Source of the DNA: Enterobacteriaceae bacterium UBA7338
GTDB lineage: Bacteria; Pseudomonadota; Gammaproteobacteria; Enterobacterales; Enterobacteriaceae
NCBI GenBank assembly: GCA_002480085.1
Contig: DKPJ01000009.1
Coordinates: forward strand, 321,169-385,168
DNA length: 64,000 nt
Direction of reading: 5' to 3'
Under the pieces are notes generated by a model, which was not told where the DNA came from, made no database searches, and saw only the letters and a program-made list of their open reading frames with translations. A program made the translations under genes and the position numbers. Positions 1 to 8,770 of this stretch are shown here, piece by piece. Each line of letters begins with the position of its first letter. Position 1 is the first letter of the stretch.

Positions 1-2
1 GG

Positions 3-1085
3 AAATACCTCAGCAAGCAGGATCGCAACAACCTCTTCTTTATTCTGCGCGGTGACCAGCCTGCTCAGGACGTCGTCGGGCTGAAGCGTAACACCATGGA
101 TAACGGCGCTACGGTGCTGGATATCCTCGGCGGGGATAACTTCCTTGGCCTCGGGCGCAGCAGCCTCTCTGGCCAGTCACTCTCCCAGTCGTTCCTGAAC
201 ATGAAGGAGAAGGTGCTGGCGTGGAAGCCGGATATCATCCGCCTGTGGAACTTCCCCAAAGAGATGAAGGATTTTACCGTCGATAGCGACAAGGAGATGA
301 TTGCCTTCTCCGGCAGCCGATTCCGCCTGCCGCTGCTGATCCGCGTCTCGGACCAGCGCGTAGAGCCGCTGCCGGAGAGCGAGTACTCCGCGCCGCTGCG
401 CTTCCAGCTCGCTGACTTCGCGCCGCGGGATAACTTTGTCTGGGTAGACCGCTGCTACAAGATGGCACAGATGTGGGCTCAGCAGCTGGCGCTCTCCACC
501 GACTGGTGCGTCTCGCAGGGACAGCTGGGCGGCGAGCAAAGGGTTCAGCACGTCAATAGCGCGCAATGGCAGGGCAAAACCGCGTTCAAGGATACGGTGA
601 TCGACACCGCTCGCTATCAGCGCAACGTCGATATGCTCAAGGTGGTAGATAACGACGTTCGCTACAAGGCGGACAGCTTTATCTTCAACGTGGCCGGCGC
701 GCCGGAAGAGGTGAAACAGTTCAGCGGCATCTCCCGTCCGGAGAGCTGGGGCCGCTGGTCCAACGCGCAGCTTGGCGAGGAGGTGAAGATTGAGTACAAC
801 GCCCCGCTGCCGGAGAGTTTCGATCTGGTTATCACTGCCAAGGCCTATGGCCCGAACGCCAACAAACCGATCCCGGTGCGGGTTGGTGATAGTGAGCAAA
901 CACTAACGTTAGGCAACGACGTCTCTACCACCACGCTGCGGTTCCATAACCCGTCCCACAGCAATACGCTGGTGATTGTGCCGCCGGAGCCGCAGTCCAC
1001 TAACGAAGGGAATATTCTCGGCCACTCGCCGCGCAGGTTGGGGATTGGGATGGTGGAGATTAAGGTAGTAAAAACCGAGGGCTAG
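3..1085 (+). CDS. opgB: Phosphoglycerol transferase I, C-terminal part (truncated by window edge)
   Basis: The gene is open from the first bases, in the frame that begins at base 3, so only about the last 360 residues are present. They match the C-terminal half of OpgB (MdoB). This inner-membrane enzyme of the alkaline-phosphatase/sulfatase superfamily moves phosphoglycerol from phosphatidylglycerol to periplasmic glucans. The catalytic alkaline-phosphatase-like core lies mostly upstream of the window; what is visible is the end of that core and the periplasmic tail. A REP element follows the stop and the convergent neighbour is tsr. Identification rests on recognising the protein sequence; the N-terminus and start cannot be seen. 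Confidence 0.9.
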   Translation, partial: KYLSKQDRNNLFFILRGDQPAQDVVGLKRNTMDNGATVLDILGGDNFLGLGRSSLSGQSLSQSFLNMKEKVLAWKPDIIRLWNFPKEMKDFTVDSDKEMIAFSGSRFRLPLLIRVSDQRVEPLPESEYSAPLRFQLADFAPRDNFVWVDRCYKMAQMWAQQLALSTDWCVSQGQLGGEQRVQHVNSAQWQGKTAFKDTVIDTARYQRNVDMLKVVDNDVRYKADSFIFNVAGAPEEVKQFSGISRPESWGRWSNAQLGEEVKIEYNAPLPESFDLVITAKAYGPNANKPIPVRVGDSEQTLTLGNDVSTTTLRFHNPSHSNTLVIVPPEPQSTNEGNILGHSPRRLGIGMVEIKVVKTEG

Positions 1086-1098
1086 CTGTTTTGCATGA

Positions 1099-1129
1099 GT
1101 AGGCCGGGTAAGCGCAGCGCCACCCGGCG
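1099..1129. repeat. REP element between opgB and tsr
   Basis: A GC-rich imperfect palindrome starting GTAGGCCGGGTAAGCGCAGC and ending in CACCCGGC. This is the enterobacterial REP (PU) consensus. It sits in the short gap between two convergent genes, a usual place for REPs, where it may stabilise both 3' ends. Confidence 0.8.
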
Positions 1130-1139
1130 TTATTACAAT

Positions 1140-2807
1140 TTAGAAGGTTTCCCAGTTATCGCCTGCTTCGGCGACGGCTGGTTTGCGGGTCGCCAGCGGC
1201 GCGGCGGCTTTTGCCACGATAGCCTGCTCGCGCGCTTCTTTACGCTGCTCCTGCATAATGCGGAACACCGCTACGGCCTGGGTCAGACGGCTCGCCTGCT
1301 CTTCCAGCGCTGCCGCCGCTGCGGCAGACTCCTGCACCAGCGAGGCGTTCTGCTGGGTGACGCGATCCATCTCGGCAACCGCCAGGCCCACCTGGTCGAT
1401 ACCGCGGCTCTGCTCGTCGGAAGCAGAGGCGATTTCGCCCATGATGTCTGTTACGCGGGTAACCGCATTGACGATCTCGTCCATGGTCTCACCGGCGCTC
1501 TCAACCAGCGTTGAGCCAAGCTCTACGCGGCCTACGGAGTCTTCGATCAGGCTCTTGATTTCGCGAGCGGCCTGGGCGCTGCGCTGGGCCAGGTTACGCA
1601 CTTCCCCTGCGACCACAGCAAAACCACGGCCCTGCTCACCGGCACGCGCCGCTTCTACCGCCGCGTTCAGCGCCAGAATGTTGGTCTGGAAAGCGATGCC
1701 GTCGATCACGCTGATGATGTCAGCGATTTTCTGCGAGCTGCCGGCGATGTCGCGCATGGTCTGCACCACGTTATCCACCACTTTACCGCCCTTCTGCGCG
1801 GTCTCAGAGGCGCTAAGCGCCAGATGGCTCGCCTGGCGGGCGTTTTCGGCGTTCTGCTTCACGGTCGCGGTCAGCTCTTCCATGCTGGCAGCGGTCTCTT
1901 CCAGGGAGGCAGCCTGCTGCTCGGTACGGGAGGAGAGATCGTTGTTGCCCATTGCGATTTCGCTCGCGCCGCTGTAGATCTCGTTCGCACCGGTACGCAC
2001 GGTACCGACGGTGCGCACCAGCTCACCCTGCATGTGGCGCAGGCTTTCTGCCAGCTGGCCCATCTCGTTGGAGCCGTGCACGTCGATCTTCTGCACCAGA
2101 TCGCCACCGGCGATATGACGGATGCTCTCCACCAGACGGTTAAGCGGAGAGATCAGCACGTTTTTAATGCCGAACCAGACGGCAACGATCACCGCCAGCA
2201 CCGCCAGCAGCACGCCCGCGATAATCCAGAGAGCCATGCTGTAGGAGCTGTTGTTGTCTGCGACGGCGAGATCGTACAACTTGTCATTCTGCTGCAGGAA
2301 CTCAACGTACTGTTTCTCGAATGCGTCCTGATAGCCCTGGGTCGGCTGATCAAAGAACTCGTTGATTTTGCCTGCGCCCAGCAGCTGGATAAGTTCAGCC
2401 AGCGCGCCGTGGTAGATATCGTACTGGCGCTTGATCTCCTGAGTTACGGCTTCGTTCTGGCGCGGATCGTGCGGCAGAGTCTGGTACTCATTCCAGTGCA
2501 GCTCTGCCTGCTTCAGGGAGACGCTGGCAGTCTGCATCAGCTCGGCGACGGTGGTGCCGCTGCCGATGTTGTTCTGATCCATCATGTAGCGGATCCCGGC
2601 ACGGTTAAGCGTGTTACGGGTCTGCAGCAGGGCAACCCAGCTGCCGTTAAGCGTAGACTGCTGCTCACGGATAGTTTGCAGAACGGTGAAGTTATCTTTG
2701 TCGTGTTTCAGCGCGCTGAAGAACAGTCCGCCGGAGGTGATTTGTAACAGGCCAAAAAGTGCAAGGACCAGAAGTAAACTGGTCACAATTTTGATACGGT
2801 TCAACAT
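1140..2807 (-). CDS. tsr: Methyl-accepting chemotaxis protein I (serine receptor)
   Basis: A 555-residue inner-membrane chemoreceptor for serine that signals through CheW/CheA. TM1 spans about residues 7-30 and the periplasmic four-helix ligand domain about 31-190. TM2 is near 191-213, followed by HAMP to about 265 and a long cytoplasmic coiled coil. The hairpin tip reads IAFQTNILALNAAVEAARAG at about 371-390. Residues R64, N68, R73 and T156, the serine-binding positions of E. coli Tsr, are all conserved at the same numbers. The protein ends in the NWETF pentapeptide that tethers CheR and CheB. The length matches the family. It is convergent with opgB, and a divergent DUF3289 gene lies upstream, which differs from the E. 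coli arrangement where btsT is the direct neighbour. Confidence 0.97.
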   Translation of the reverse strand: MLNRIKIVTSLLLVLALFGLLQITSGGLFFSALKHDKDNFTVLQTIREQQSTLNGSWVALLQTRNTLNRAGIRYMMDQNNIGSGTTVAELMQTASVSLKQAELHWNEYQTLPHDPRQNEAVTQEIKRQYDIYHGALAELIQLLGAGKINEFFDQPTQGYQDAFEKQYVEFLQQNDKLYDLAVADNNSSYSMALWIIAGVLLAVLAVIVAVWFGIKNVLISPLNRLVESIRHIAGGDLVQKIDVHGSNEMGQLAESLRHMQGELVRTVGTVRTGANEIYSGASEIAMGNNDLSSRTEQQAASLEETAASMEELTATVKQNAENARQASHLALSASETAQKGGKVVDNVVQTMRDIAGSSQKIADIISVIDGIAFQTNILALNAAVEAARAGEQGRGFAVVAGEVRNLAQRSAQAAREIKSLIEDSVGRVELGSTLVESAGETMDEIVNAVTRVTDIMGEIASASDEQSRGIDQVGLAVAEMDRVTQQNASLVQESAAAAAALEEQASRLTQAVAVFRIMQEQRKEAREQAIVAKAAAPLATRKPAVAEAGDNWETF

Positions 2808-3036
2808 GTTTTCTCATTCCTTTAGAGGGATAACAGTTTTTCGGCCTGGAACAGGAAAACTTTACTGAATAGTTATGTGTCGGGGTCATTGCAACGTGAT
2901 CCCGAAGATGGGACATAGACTACTAAAGGAGAGCCAGTATCAACCAAGTCTCTGCATCCGCTGACATTTTTCGGAGTGCACTTTTTTCTCGCGATGTTTA
3001 GACTTGGGCTATCAGTAAGCAAAGGAGATTAATGGT

Positions 3037-3861
3037 ATGGAACCCGTTCTTATCTACTCAACGCAGAGAGGATTTAACGATAGTAGTTCAGATGATATGC
3101 GGTATGGCGATCTGCCGGATTCGTTCCTGCAAAACCACTTAAACCTTCGTGACGTATCCACAGTAGTCAACCCCTACACAATGGAACTCATCTCATCTTT
3201 TAACCATCCCCAGAATCGTTTCTACTCACCAACGCCCGGCAAGAAAATTAGTAAGCAAGAGTGCATAAGATTAATGTTCGATGATTTGAGGAAATTGACG
3301 TTGCCTTTCTCGTTTTTAGGTCCTTACAATAGGATCATAAAAGAAATGTTTACTCATATGCAGACAACGAATGGTCATACTTTCAGCAATGCAACTTTAA
3401 ATGCCGCACTTAACCATAACATTATCTCTGATGATTCATCCAATAGCTCTCTAAAAAGAATTAAAGAGATTTTAGATAAAAACATTGATTGGCAAAAAAG
3501 AAGTTTACCCGCTGAAGCAATACCACAAATAACATTAAACATTAAAGGTGGCGCTCTCCCAAAATTCACAAGATTTCAAGACAACTTTAATGGCCTGGGT
3601 TTGGCTGTACATGATACATACAGTACTGAGATTTATATTAGCGAACTTAGCATCAATAATAATCAGTATAGTGCATTAATAAAATATAGAGTCCAAGATC
3701 ACTTTGGTTTAGATCAGGATGATATAAAAAGCTGGAAATTTAATCAGTTCTACTTTTTTAAAACATGGTTTGTATTACAGAGATCTAAGAGCTATGGATT
3801 TAAGCCATTCTTTACGAATATGGAAACAGTTGTAACAATAAAAGGGAAGAAAAATGCTTAG
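3037..3861 (+). CDS. DUF3289 family protein
   Basis: A 274-residue protein with no signal peptide or membrane segment. It resembles the DUF3289 family, whose typical features are an N-terminal DDMRYGDL motif (here about residues 19-26), a central RPFSF-like motif (here TLPFSFLGPY), and a C-terminal VQDHFGLD segment. The biochemical role of the family is unknown; members often lie beside secreted-toxin or T6SS accessory genes. The start is supported by AAAGGAG nine bases upstream. It overlaps the next gene by 8 bp, so the two are probably translated together. Base composition is clearly more AT-rich than tsr or btsT on either side, which suggests transfer. Confidence 0.75.
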   Translation: MEPVLIYSTQRGFNDSSSDDMRYGDLPDSFLQNHLNLRDVSTVVNPYTMELISSFNHPQNRFYSPTPGKKISKQECIRLMFDDLRKLTLPFSFLGPYNRIIKEMFTHMQTTNGHTFSNATLNAALNHNIISDDSSNSSLKRIKEILDKNIDWQKRSLPAEAIPQITLNIKGGALPKFTRFQDNFNGLGLAVHDTYSTEIYISELSINNNQYSALIKYRVQDHFGLDQDDIKSWKFNQFYFFKTWFVLQRSKSYGFKPFFTNMETVVTIKGKKNA

Positions 3862-4300
3862 ATTTAAATATTTTCTTCTAGTCCTTGCCCTGCTGGCTGT
3901 CGCCATTGGCTACCTTTCTCTTCCAAGAAAGGGTGAAATCATAGCCGTCGATCGGGAATTAAACTTTGCGAATGTTGCGGTTAAGCATTTCCCTCTTACT
4001 GACAATGGTAAGATGGACTGGTGGCGAGACAATAAACAAATTCTGAAGGAAAAGTTCAGTATACCTGTTCCGGCTAAAAACGGGGACTGGTATATCAGTA
4101 TCTGGGATTATGGCGATGGATTTAAAGCAAAGCCAAATGGCGATATCAGAATTTTTAACGATGATACCCAAGATATGCTGTGCTTCAACAATGATGAAAG
4201 TAAATGCATAGACAAAGATTTACTTATGCGCATCGAAGGCAACAGGGATGGTAGTGTGGATATACAAGTAGGGGATAAAACGCTAACTGTTAAATCATAA
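3854..4300 (+). CDS. DUF943 family membrane-anchored protein
   Basis: A 148-residue protein with an N-terminal hydrophobic segment (about residues 5-23) that could be a signal anchor, followed by a soluble domain probably in the periplasm. The pattern EIIAV near residue 29, FPLTDNGKMDWW in the first half and LCFNN...CIDKDLLMRIEG towards the end fits DUF943, a family of unknown function in enterobacteria and Yersinia. It starts 8 bp inside the DUF3289 gene and has AAGGGAAG in front. The pairing of a soluble protein with a small anchored partner could be an effector/immunity or toxin/inhibitor pair, but nothing in the sequence proves this. Confidence 0.72.
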   Translation: MLRFKYFLLVLALLAVAIGYLSLPRKGEIIAVDRELNFANVAVKHFPLTDNGKMDWWRDNKQILKEKFSIPVPAKNGDWYISIWDYGDGFKAKPNGDIRIFNDDTQDMLCFNNDESKCIDKDLLMRIEGNRDGSVDIQVGDKTLTVKS

Positions 4301-4366
4301 ATGCATAAAACCTCATTAAAACTGGATTCTTACTAAGCTAAACCGACGCCGATCAGCGGTTTAGCC

Positions 4367-4382
4367 AGTGATCCACATCACA
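4367..4382. promoter_or_regulatory. Predicted CRP-cAMP binding site upstream of btsT
   Basis: AGTGA-TCCACA-TCACA is a near-perfect match to the CRP consensus TGTGA-N6-TCACA, about 190 bp before the btsT start. The E. coli homologue is known to depend on CRP, so the site fits the gene. Binding is inferred from sequence only. Confidence 0.7.
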
Positions 4383-4410
4383 CTCTTTTTCCCGTTCGCG
4401 CCCCGTTAAA

Positions 4411-4439
4411 ACCGCTTATCGCGCTCCTGCGACCGTTTA
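4411..4439 (+). promoter_or_regulatory. Predicted BtsR-type direct repeat upstream of btsT
   Basis: Two direct repeats, ACCGCTTA and ACCGTTTA, are separated by exactly 13 bases. From memory this is the repeat-and-spacer layout described for the LytTR response regulator BtsR (YehT) at the E. coli btsT promoter. It lies about 30 bp downstream of the CRP-type site. A third related word (ACCGCTCG) follows near 4454. The assignment relies on remembered motif data. Confidence 0.55.
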
Positions 4440-4568
4440 CCCCCTACATTCAACCGCTCGGCCACTTATTGCCCATTTTCTGCCCGCCGTTTGCCATGAT
4501 CCTCAGGGAAAATTTATCAATTTAACGCCTCCTGTTCCTGTAATCTTTGTCATATAGCCAGGTCTGAT

Positions 4569-6719
4569 ATGGATAATAAAAAGCTACTCAAGCACGTACC
4601 CTGGATGATCCTCGGGATCATCGGTGCTTTCTGTCTGGCGGTTATCGCCTTACGGCGGGGTGAAAGCGTAAGCGCCCTGTGGATCGTCGTCGCGTCGGTC
4701 TCTGTTTACCTCGTCGCCTACCGCTACTACAGCCTCTACATTGCGCAGAAGGTCATGAAGCTCGACCCGACCCGCGCCACCCCGGCGGTCATTAACAATG
4801 ACGGTCTGAACTACGTGCCGACCAACCGTAACGTGCTGTTTGGCCACCACTTTGCCGCTATCGCCGGGGCAGGCCCGCTGGTCGGCCCGGTGCTGGCCGC
4901 GCAGATGGGCTACCTGCCCGGCACGCTCTGGCTGCTGGCGGGCGTAGTGCTGGCCGGTGCGGTGCAGGACTTTATGGTGCTGTTTATCTCCTCCCGCCGT
5001 AACGGCGCGTCCCTCGGGGAGATGATCAAAGAGGAGATGGGTCCGGTACCGGGTACTATCGCCCTCTTCGGCTGCTTCCTGATCATGATTATCATTCTGG
5101 CCGTGCTGGCGCTGATCGTCGTTAAGGCGCTGGCGGAAAGCCCGTGGGGCGTCTTCACCGTCTGCTCCACCGTACCGATCGCGCTGTTTATGGGGATCTA
5201 CATGCGATTCCTGCGCCCGGGCCGCGTGGGCGAAGTGTCGGTGATTGGTATCGTGCTGCTGGTGGCGTCTATCTACTTCGGCGGCGTGATTGCGGCCGAC
5301 CCGTACTGGGGCCCGGCGCTGACCTTCAAAGACACTACCATCACCTTTACGCTGATTGGCTATGCGTTTGTCTCTGCCCTGCTGCCGGTGTGGCTGATCC
5401 TCGCCCCGCGTGACTACCTGGCCACTTTCCTGAAGATCGGCGTTATCGTTGGCCTGGCGATTGGCATTGTGATCCTCAATCCAGAGCTGAAGATGCCAGC
5501 CATGACCCAGTACATTGACGGTACCGGTCCGCTGTGGAAAGGCGCGCTGTTCCCGTTCCTGTTTATCACTATCGCCTGTGGCGCCGTGTCCGGTTTCCAC
5601 GCGCTGATCGCCTCCGGCACCACGCCGAAGCTGCTGGCCTGTGAAACCGACGCCCGCTTTATCGGCTACGGCGCGATGCTGATGGAGTCCTTCGTGGCGA
5701 TCATGGCGCTGGTGGCGGCCTCGATTATCGAGCCTGGTCTCTACTTCGCCATGAACACCCCGCCTGCCGGGCTGGGCATCGTGATGCCAAACCTGCATGA
5801 GCTGGGCGGCGCGAACGCCCCGGCGATCATGGCTCAGCTGCAGGACGTCACCGCCCATGCGGCCGCTACGGTCAGCTCCTGGGGCTTTGTCATCTCCCCT
5901 GAGCAGATCCTGCAAACCGCGAAGGATATCGGTGAGCCGTCCGTGCTGAACCGCGCCGGTGGTGCGCCGACGCTGGCGGTGGGTATCGCCCACGTATTCC
6001 ACAAAATCCTGCCGTGGGCGGACATGGGCTTCTGGTACCACTTCGGTATTCTGTTCGAAGCGCTGTTTATCCTGACCGCGCTGGATGCCGGGACCCGCTC
6101 CGGCCGCTTTATGCTCCAGGATCTGCTGGGTAACTTCGTGCCGTTCCTGAAGAAAACCGACTCGCTGGTCGCGGGCATTATCGGTACCGCTGGCTGCGTC
6201 GGACTCTGGGGCTACCTGCTCTATCAGGGCGTGGTGGATCCGCTGGGCGGCGTGAAGAGCCTGTGGCCGCTGTTCGGCATCTCCAACCAGATGCTGGCCG
6301 CCGTGGCGCTGGTGCTGGGTACCGTGGTGCTGATTAAGATGCAGCGCACCAAATACATCTGGGTGACCGTGGTTCCGGCCGTCTGGCTGCTGATCTGCAC
6401 TACCTGGGCGCTGGGGCTGAAGCTGTTCAGCGACAACCCGCAGATGGAAGGCTTCTTCTACATGGCGAACCAGTACAAAGCGCGTATTGCCGCCGGTGGT
6501 GAGCTGACCGCGCAGGAAGTGGCGAACATGAACCACATCGTCGTCAATAACTATACCAACGCCGGGCTGAGCATCCTCTTCCTGGTGGTGGTTTACAGCA
6601 TCATCTTCTACGGCTTCAAAACCTGGATGAAGACCCGCAGCAGCACGGTGCGCACGGATAAAGAGACGCCGTACGTGCCGGTGCCGGAGGGCGGCGTGAA
6701 GACCTCTTCACACCACTAG
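4569..6719 (+). CDS. btsT: Pyruvate/proton symporter BtsT (CstA family)
   Basis: A 716-residue polytopic inner-membrane protein of the CstA carbon-starvation family that imports pyruvate with protons. It has many hydrophobic helices and the conserved N-terminal region with NVLFGHHFAAIAGAGPLVGP near residues 92-111. It keeps the CstA-type end with a cytoplasmic tail. The length equals E. coli BtsT (YjiY). The order btsT-yjiX-yjiA is the E. coli order. The upstream region carries a CRP-type site and a BtsR-type repeat, in keeping with control by nutrient limitation and the BtsS/BtsR pyruvate sensor. A REP element and a strong hairpin follow the stop. Confidence 0.95.
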   Translation: MDNKKLLKHVPWMILGIIGAFCLAVIALRRGESVSALWIVVASVSVYLVAYRYYSLYIAQKVMKLDPTRATPAVINNDGLNYVPTNRNVLFGHHFAAIAGAGPLVGPVLAAQMGYLPGTLWLLAGVVLAGAVQDFMVLFISSRRNGASLGEMIKEEMGPVPGTIALFGCFLIMIIILAVLALIVVKALAESPWGVFTVCSTVPIALFMGIYMRFLRPGRVGEVSVIGIVLLVASIYFGGVIAADPYWGPALTFKDTTITFTLIGYAFVSALLPVWLILAPRDYLATFLKIGVIVGLAIGIVILNPELKMPAMTQYIDGTGPLWKGALFPFLFITIACGAVSGFHALIASGTTPKLLACETDARFIGYGAMLMESFVAIMALVAASIIEPGLYFAMNTPPAGLGIVMPNLHELGGANAPAIMAQLQDVTAHAAATVSSWGFVISPEQILQTAKDIGEPSVLNRAGGAPTLAVGIAHVFHKILPWADMGFWYHFGILFEALFILTALDAGTRSGRFMLQDLLGNFVPFLKKTDSLVAGIIGTAGCVGLWGYLLYQGVVDPLGGVKSLWPLFGISNQMLAAVALVLGTVVLIKMQRTKYIWVTVVPAVWLLICTTWALGLKLFSDNPQMEGFFYMANQYKARIAAGGELTAQEVANMNHIVVNNYTNAGLSILFLVVVYSIIFYGFKTWMKTRSSTVRTDKETPYVPVPEGGVKTSSHH

Positions 6720-6735
6720 TCGAACATAACGGAAC

Positions 6736-6766
6736 GCCGGATGGCGCTGCGCTTATCCGGCCTACG
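6736..6766. repeat. REP element downstream of btsT
   Basis: GCCGGATGGCGCTGCG followed by CTTATCCGGCCTACG is the classical REP palindrome. It lies just after the btsT stop and directly before a terminator-like hairpin, inside the btsT-yjiX gap. Confidence 0.85.
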
Positions 6767-6773
6767 TTTCCCG

Positions 6774-6797
6774 GCCCGGCAATCTTGCCGGGCTTTT
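6774..6797 (+). terminator. Terminator-like hairpin between btsT and yjiX
   Basis: The arms GCCCGGCAA and TTGCCGGGC form a perfect 9-bp stem followed by TTTTG. With the REP just before it, this could reduce read-through from btsT into yjiX-yjiA and so set different expression levels within the operon. Confidence 0.65.
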
Positions 6798-6816
6798 GTA
6801 ATTTCTGGATGGCATT

Positions 6817-7011
6817 ATGTTTGGTAACTTAGGCGAAGCAAAAAAGTATCTCGGCCAGGCCGCGAAAATGCTGATTGGTATTCCTGACTATGATAACTAC
6901 GTTGAGCATATGAAGACCAATCATCCGGACAAGCCCTACATGACCTATAACGAGTTCTTCCGCGAGCGACAGGAAGCACGCTATGGCAGCGGCGGAAGCA
7001 GCTGCTGTTAG
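6817..7011 (+). CDS. yjiX: YbdD/YjiX family small protein
   Basis: A 64-residue protein of the YbdD/YjiX (DUF466) family, which is nearly always encoded next to a CstA-type transporter. It shows the family pattern YLGQAAKMLIGIPDYDNYVEHM, split around residue 20, and the HPDKPYMTYNEFFRERQEARYG-type end, finishing in a Cys-Cys pair. The molecular role is unknown; its constant partnership with btsT and yjiA suggests an accessory function in pyruvate uptake or metal handling. It ends 8 bp before yjiA. Confidence 0.93.
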   Translation: MFGNLGEAKKYLGQAAKMLIGIPDYDNYVEHMKTNHPDKPYMTYNEFFRERQEARYGSGGSSCC

Positions 7012-7019
7012 GAGACACT

Positions 7020-7979
7020 ATGACACCCATTGCAGTAACGCTTCTTACCGGTTTTCTTGGCGCGGGCAAAACCACCCTGCTGCGCCACATCCTCAACGAG
7101 CAGCACGGCTACAAGATTGCGGTCATTGAGAACGAGTTTGGCGAAGTCTCCGTTGATGACCAGCTGATTGGCGATCGCGCCACGCAGATCAAAACCCTGA
7201 CCAACGGCTGCATCTGCTGCTCCCGCTCCAACGAGCTGGAGAGCGCCCTGCTGGATCTGCTCGACGGACTCGACCGGGGCGATATCGCCTTTGACCGGCT
7301 GGTGATCGAGTGCACCGGCATGGCCGATCCCGGCCCGATTATCCAGACCTTTTTCTCCCACGAGATCCTCTGCCAGCGCTACCTGCTGGACGGCGTTATT
7401 GCCCTGGTGGATGCGGTGCACGCCGACGGGCAGATGAACCAGTTCACCCTCGCCCAGTCGCAGGTGGGCTATGCCGACCGCATTCTGCTGACCAAAACCG
7501 ACGTGGCGGGCAGCGCCGAGACCCTGCGCGAGCGGCTCCAGCGCATCAACGCCCGAGCACCGATCTACACCGTGACCCACGGCGACATCGATCTTGCGCT
7601 ACTGTTTGATACCAACGGCTTTATGCTGGAGGAGAACGTGGTGCCCGCGACGCCGCGCTTCCACTTTATGGCGGATAAGCAGAACGCTATCTCGTCGATT
7701 GTGGTAGAGCTGGACTACCCGGTAGAGATTAGCGCGGTCTCGCGAGTGATGGAGAACCTGCTGCTCAGCTTTGCCGAGAGGCTGCTGCGCTACAAGGGAA
7801 TGCTGTGGATCGACGGCGAACCCAACCGCCTGCTTTTTCAGGGCGTGCAGCGCCTCTACAGCGCCGACTGGGATCGCCCCTGGGGCGACGAGCCGCCGCA
7901 CAGCACGCTGGTGTTTATCGGCGTCCAGCTGCCGGAGGATGAGATCCGGGCGGCGTTTGCGGAGCTGAAAACCCGGTGA
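7020..7979 (+). CDS. yjiA: COG0523/CobW-type GTPase YjiA
   Basis: A 319-residue P-loop GTPase of the G3E/COG0523 group, thought to act in metal (zinc or cobalt) handling. The P-loop GFLGAGKTT is at residues 11-19 and the family metal motif CxCC at residues 64-67 (GCICCS). The ENEFGE element lies at 37-42 and the TKTD guanine-binding motif near residue 160. The C-terminal CobW domain covers about 210-319. AGGAG precedes the ATG. It closes the btsT-yjiX-yjiA block and its stop overlaps the GTG start of the following regulator, so that regulator may be translated with it. Confidence 0.95.
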   Translation: MTPIAVTLLTGFLGAGKTTLLRHILNEQHGYKIAVIENEFGEVSVDDQLIGDRATQIKTLTNGCICCSRSNELESALLDLLDGLDRGDIAFDRLVIECTGMADPGPIIQTFFSHEILCQRYLLDGVIALVDAVHADGQMNQFTLAQSQVGYADRILLTKTDVAGSAETLRERLQRINARAPIYTVTHGDIDLALLFDTNGFMLEENVVPATPRFHFMADKQNAISSIVVELDYPVEISAVSRVMENLLLSFAERLLRYKGMLWIDGEPNRLLFQGVQRLYSADWDRPWGDEPPHSTLVFIGVQLPEDEIRAAFAELKTR

Positions 7980-8722
7980 CCCGCGATATCCCGCAGACCT
8001 TCTGGCGCTCGCCGCTGCTGCCGGGGGTGGAGCTACGCTCCACCTGGCAGAGCCGCCAGGCGTATAAAACGCACAGCCATGCCCATCTGTCGATCGGTGC
8101 TATCGTCGAGGGGCAAACCCGCTGCGTCTGCAACGGTGAAACCTGGCTGCTTTCGCCGGGGGATCTGATCGTTATTCCCGCGCATGCCCCGCACAGCTGC
8201 AATCCGGTCGAGGGGCAGCCTCGCAGTTACCATATGCTCTACATCGAAACCGATTTTCAGCCTGCGGTACAGATCGTGCGGAGTGAATCGCTGTTTCGTC
8301 ACTATCTGCAAACCATTGAGGATCTCTCTTCTCACGCAGTCGAGACGCTGCTCGCAGCGCTTCCCGCTGGGCCAGTGCCGCCTGTTACGCTGCGCCCTAC
8401 CAGTCAGCAGCTCCGGGAAACGCTGCTTGAAAACCTGGTGTCTCCGCCTTCGCTGGATGTGCTGGCCCACCGGTTTTCGCTACGCAAGGAGACGCTGATC
8501 CGCACCTTTAAGCAGGATACCGGCCTGACGCCCGTTACCTTTCTGAACAGCGCGCGCATTGAGTTTGCCAAAACGCGCCTGCGCGCCGGGGCGGATATCG
8601 CCGACGTCGGCTACCAGAGCGGCTTTGCCGACCAGAGCCACTTCCATAAAACCTTTGTTAGCTATACCGCCGCTACGCCGCGCCAGTACGCCACGGGCCG
8701 ATCAATATCTGACAATAATTAA
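7976..8722 (+). CDS. AraC-family transcriptional regulator with cupin sensor domain
   Basis: A 248-residue protein with an N-terminal AraC cupin domain (SHAHLSIGAIVEG and a PGDLIVIPAHAPHSCNP element near residues 61-77). The C-terminal part has two helix-turn-helix units, ending in the classic GYQSGFADQSHFHKTFV-type signature near residues 215-231. It starts with GTG overlapping the yjiA stop (GTGA arrangement). The ligand is unknown. A LysE/RhtB exporter gene follows in the same direction, a frequent arrangement in which the AraC protein controls the exporter. Confidence 0.85.
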   Translation: MTRDIPQTFWRSPLLPGVELRSTWQSRQAYKTHSHAHLSIGAIVEGQTRCVCNGETWLLSPGDLIVIPAHAPHSCNPVEGQPRSYHMLYIETDFQPAVQIVRSESLFRHYLQTIEDLSSHAVETLLAALPAGPVPPVTLRPTSQQLRETLLENLVSPPSLDVLAHRFSLRKETLIRTFKQDTGLTPVTFLNSARIEFAKTRLRAGADIADVGYQSGFADQSHFHKTFVSYTAATPRQYATGRSISDNN

Positions 8723-8770
8723 CGCCTTCTGCGCCGTAGGATGGTCTCAGTTTTCTTTTCTGAGGTCGCT

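Noticed and set aside
4650..6536. A 628-codon frame opposite btsT
   Set aside because: It is the shadow of the high-GC btsT gene; the product is rich in Arg, His, Gln and Gly with no domain.
6817..7979. yjiX-yjiA as a separate metal operon
   Set aside because: The E. coli-like order with btsT and lack of a visible own promoter favour one transcription block with an internal hairpin.
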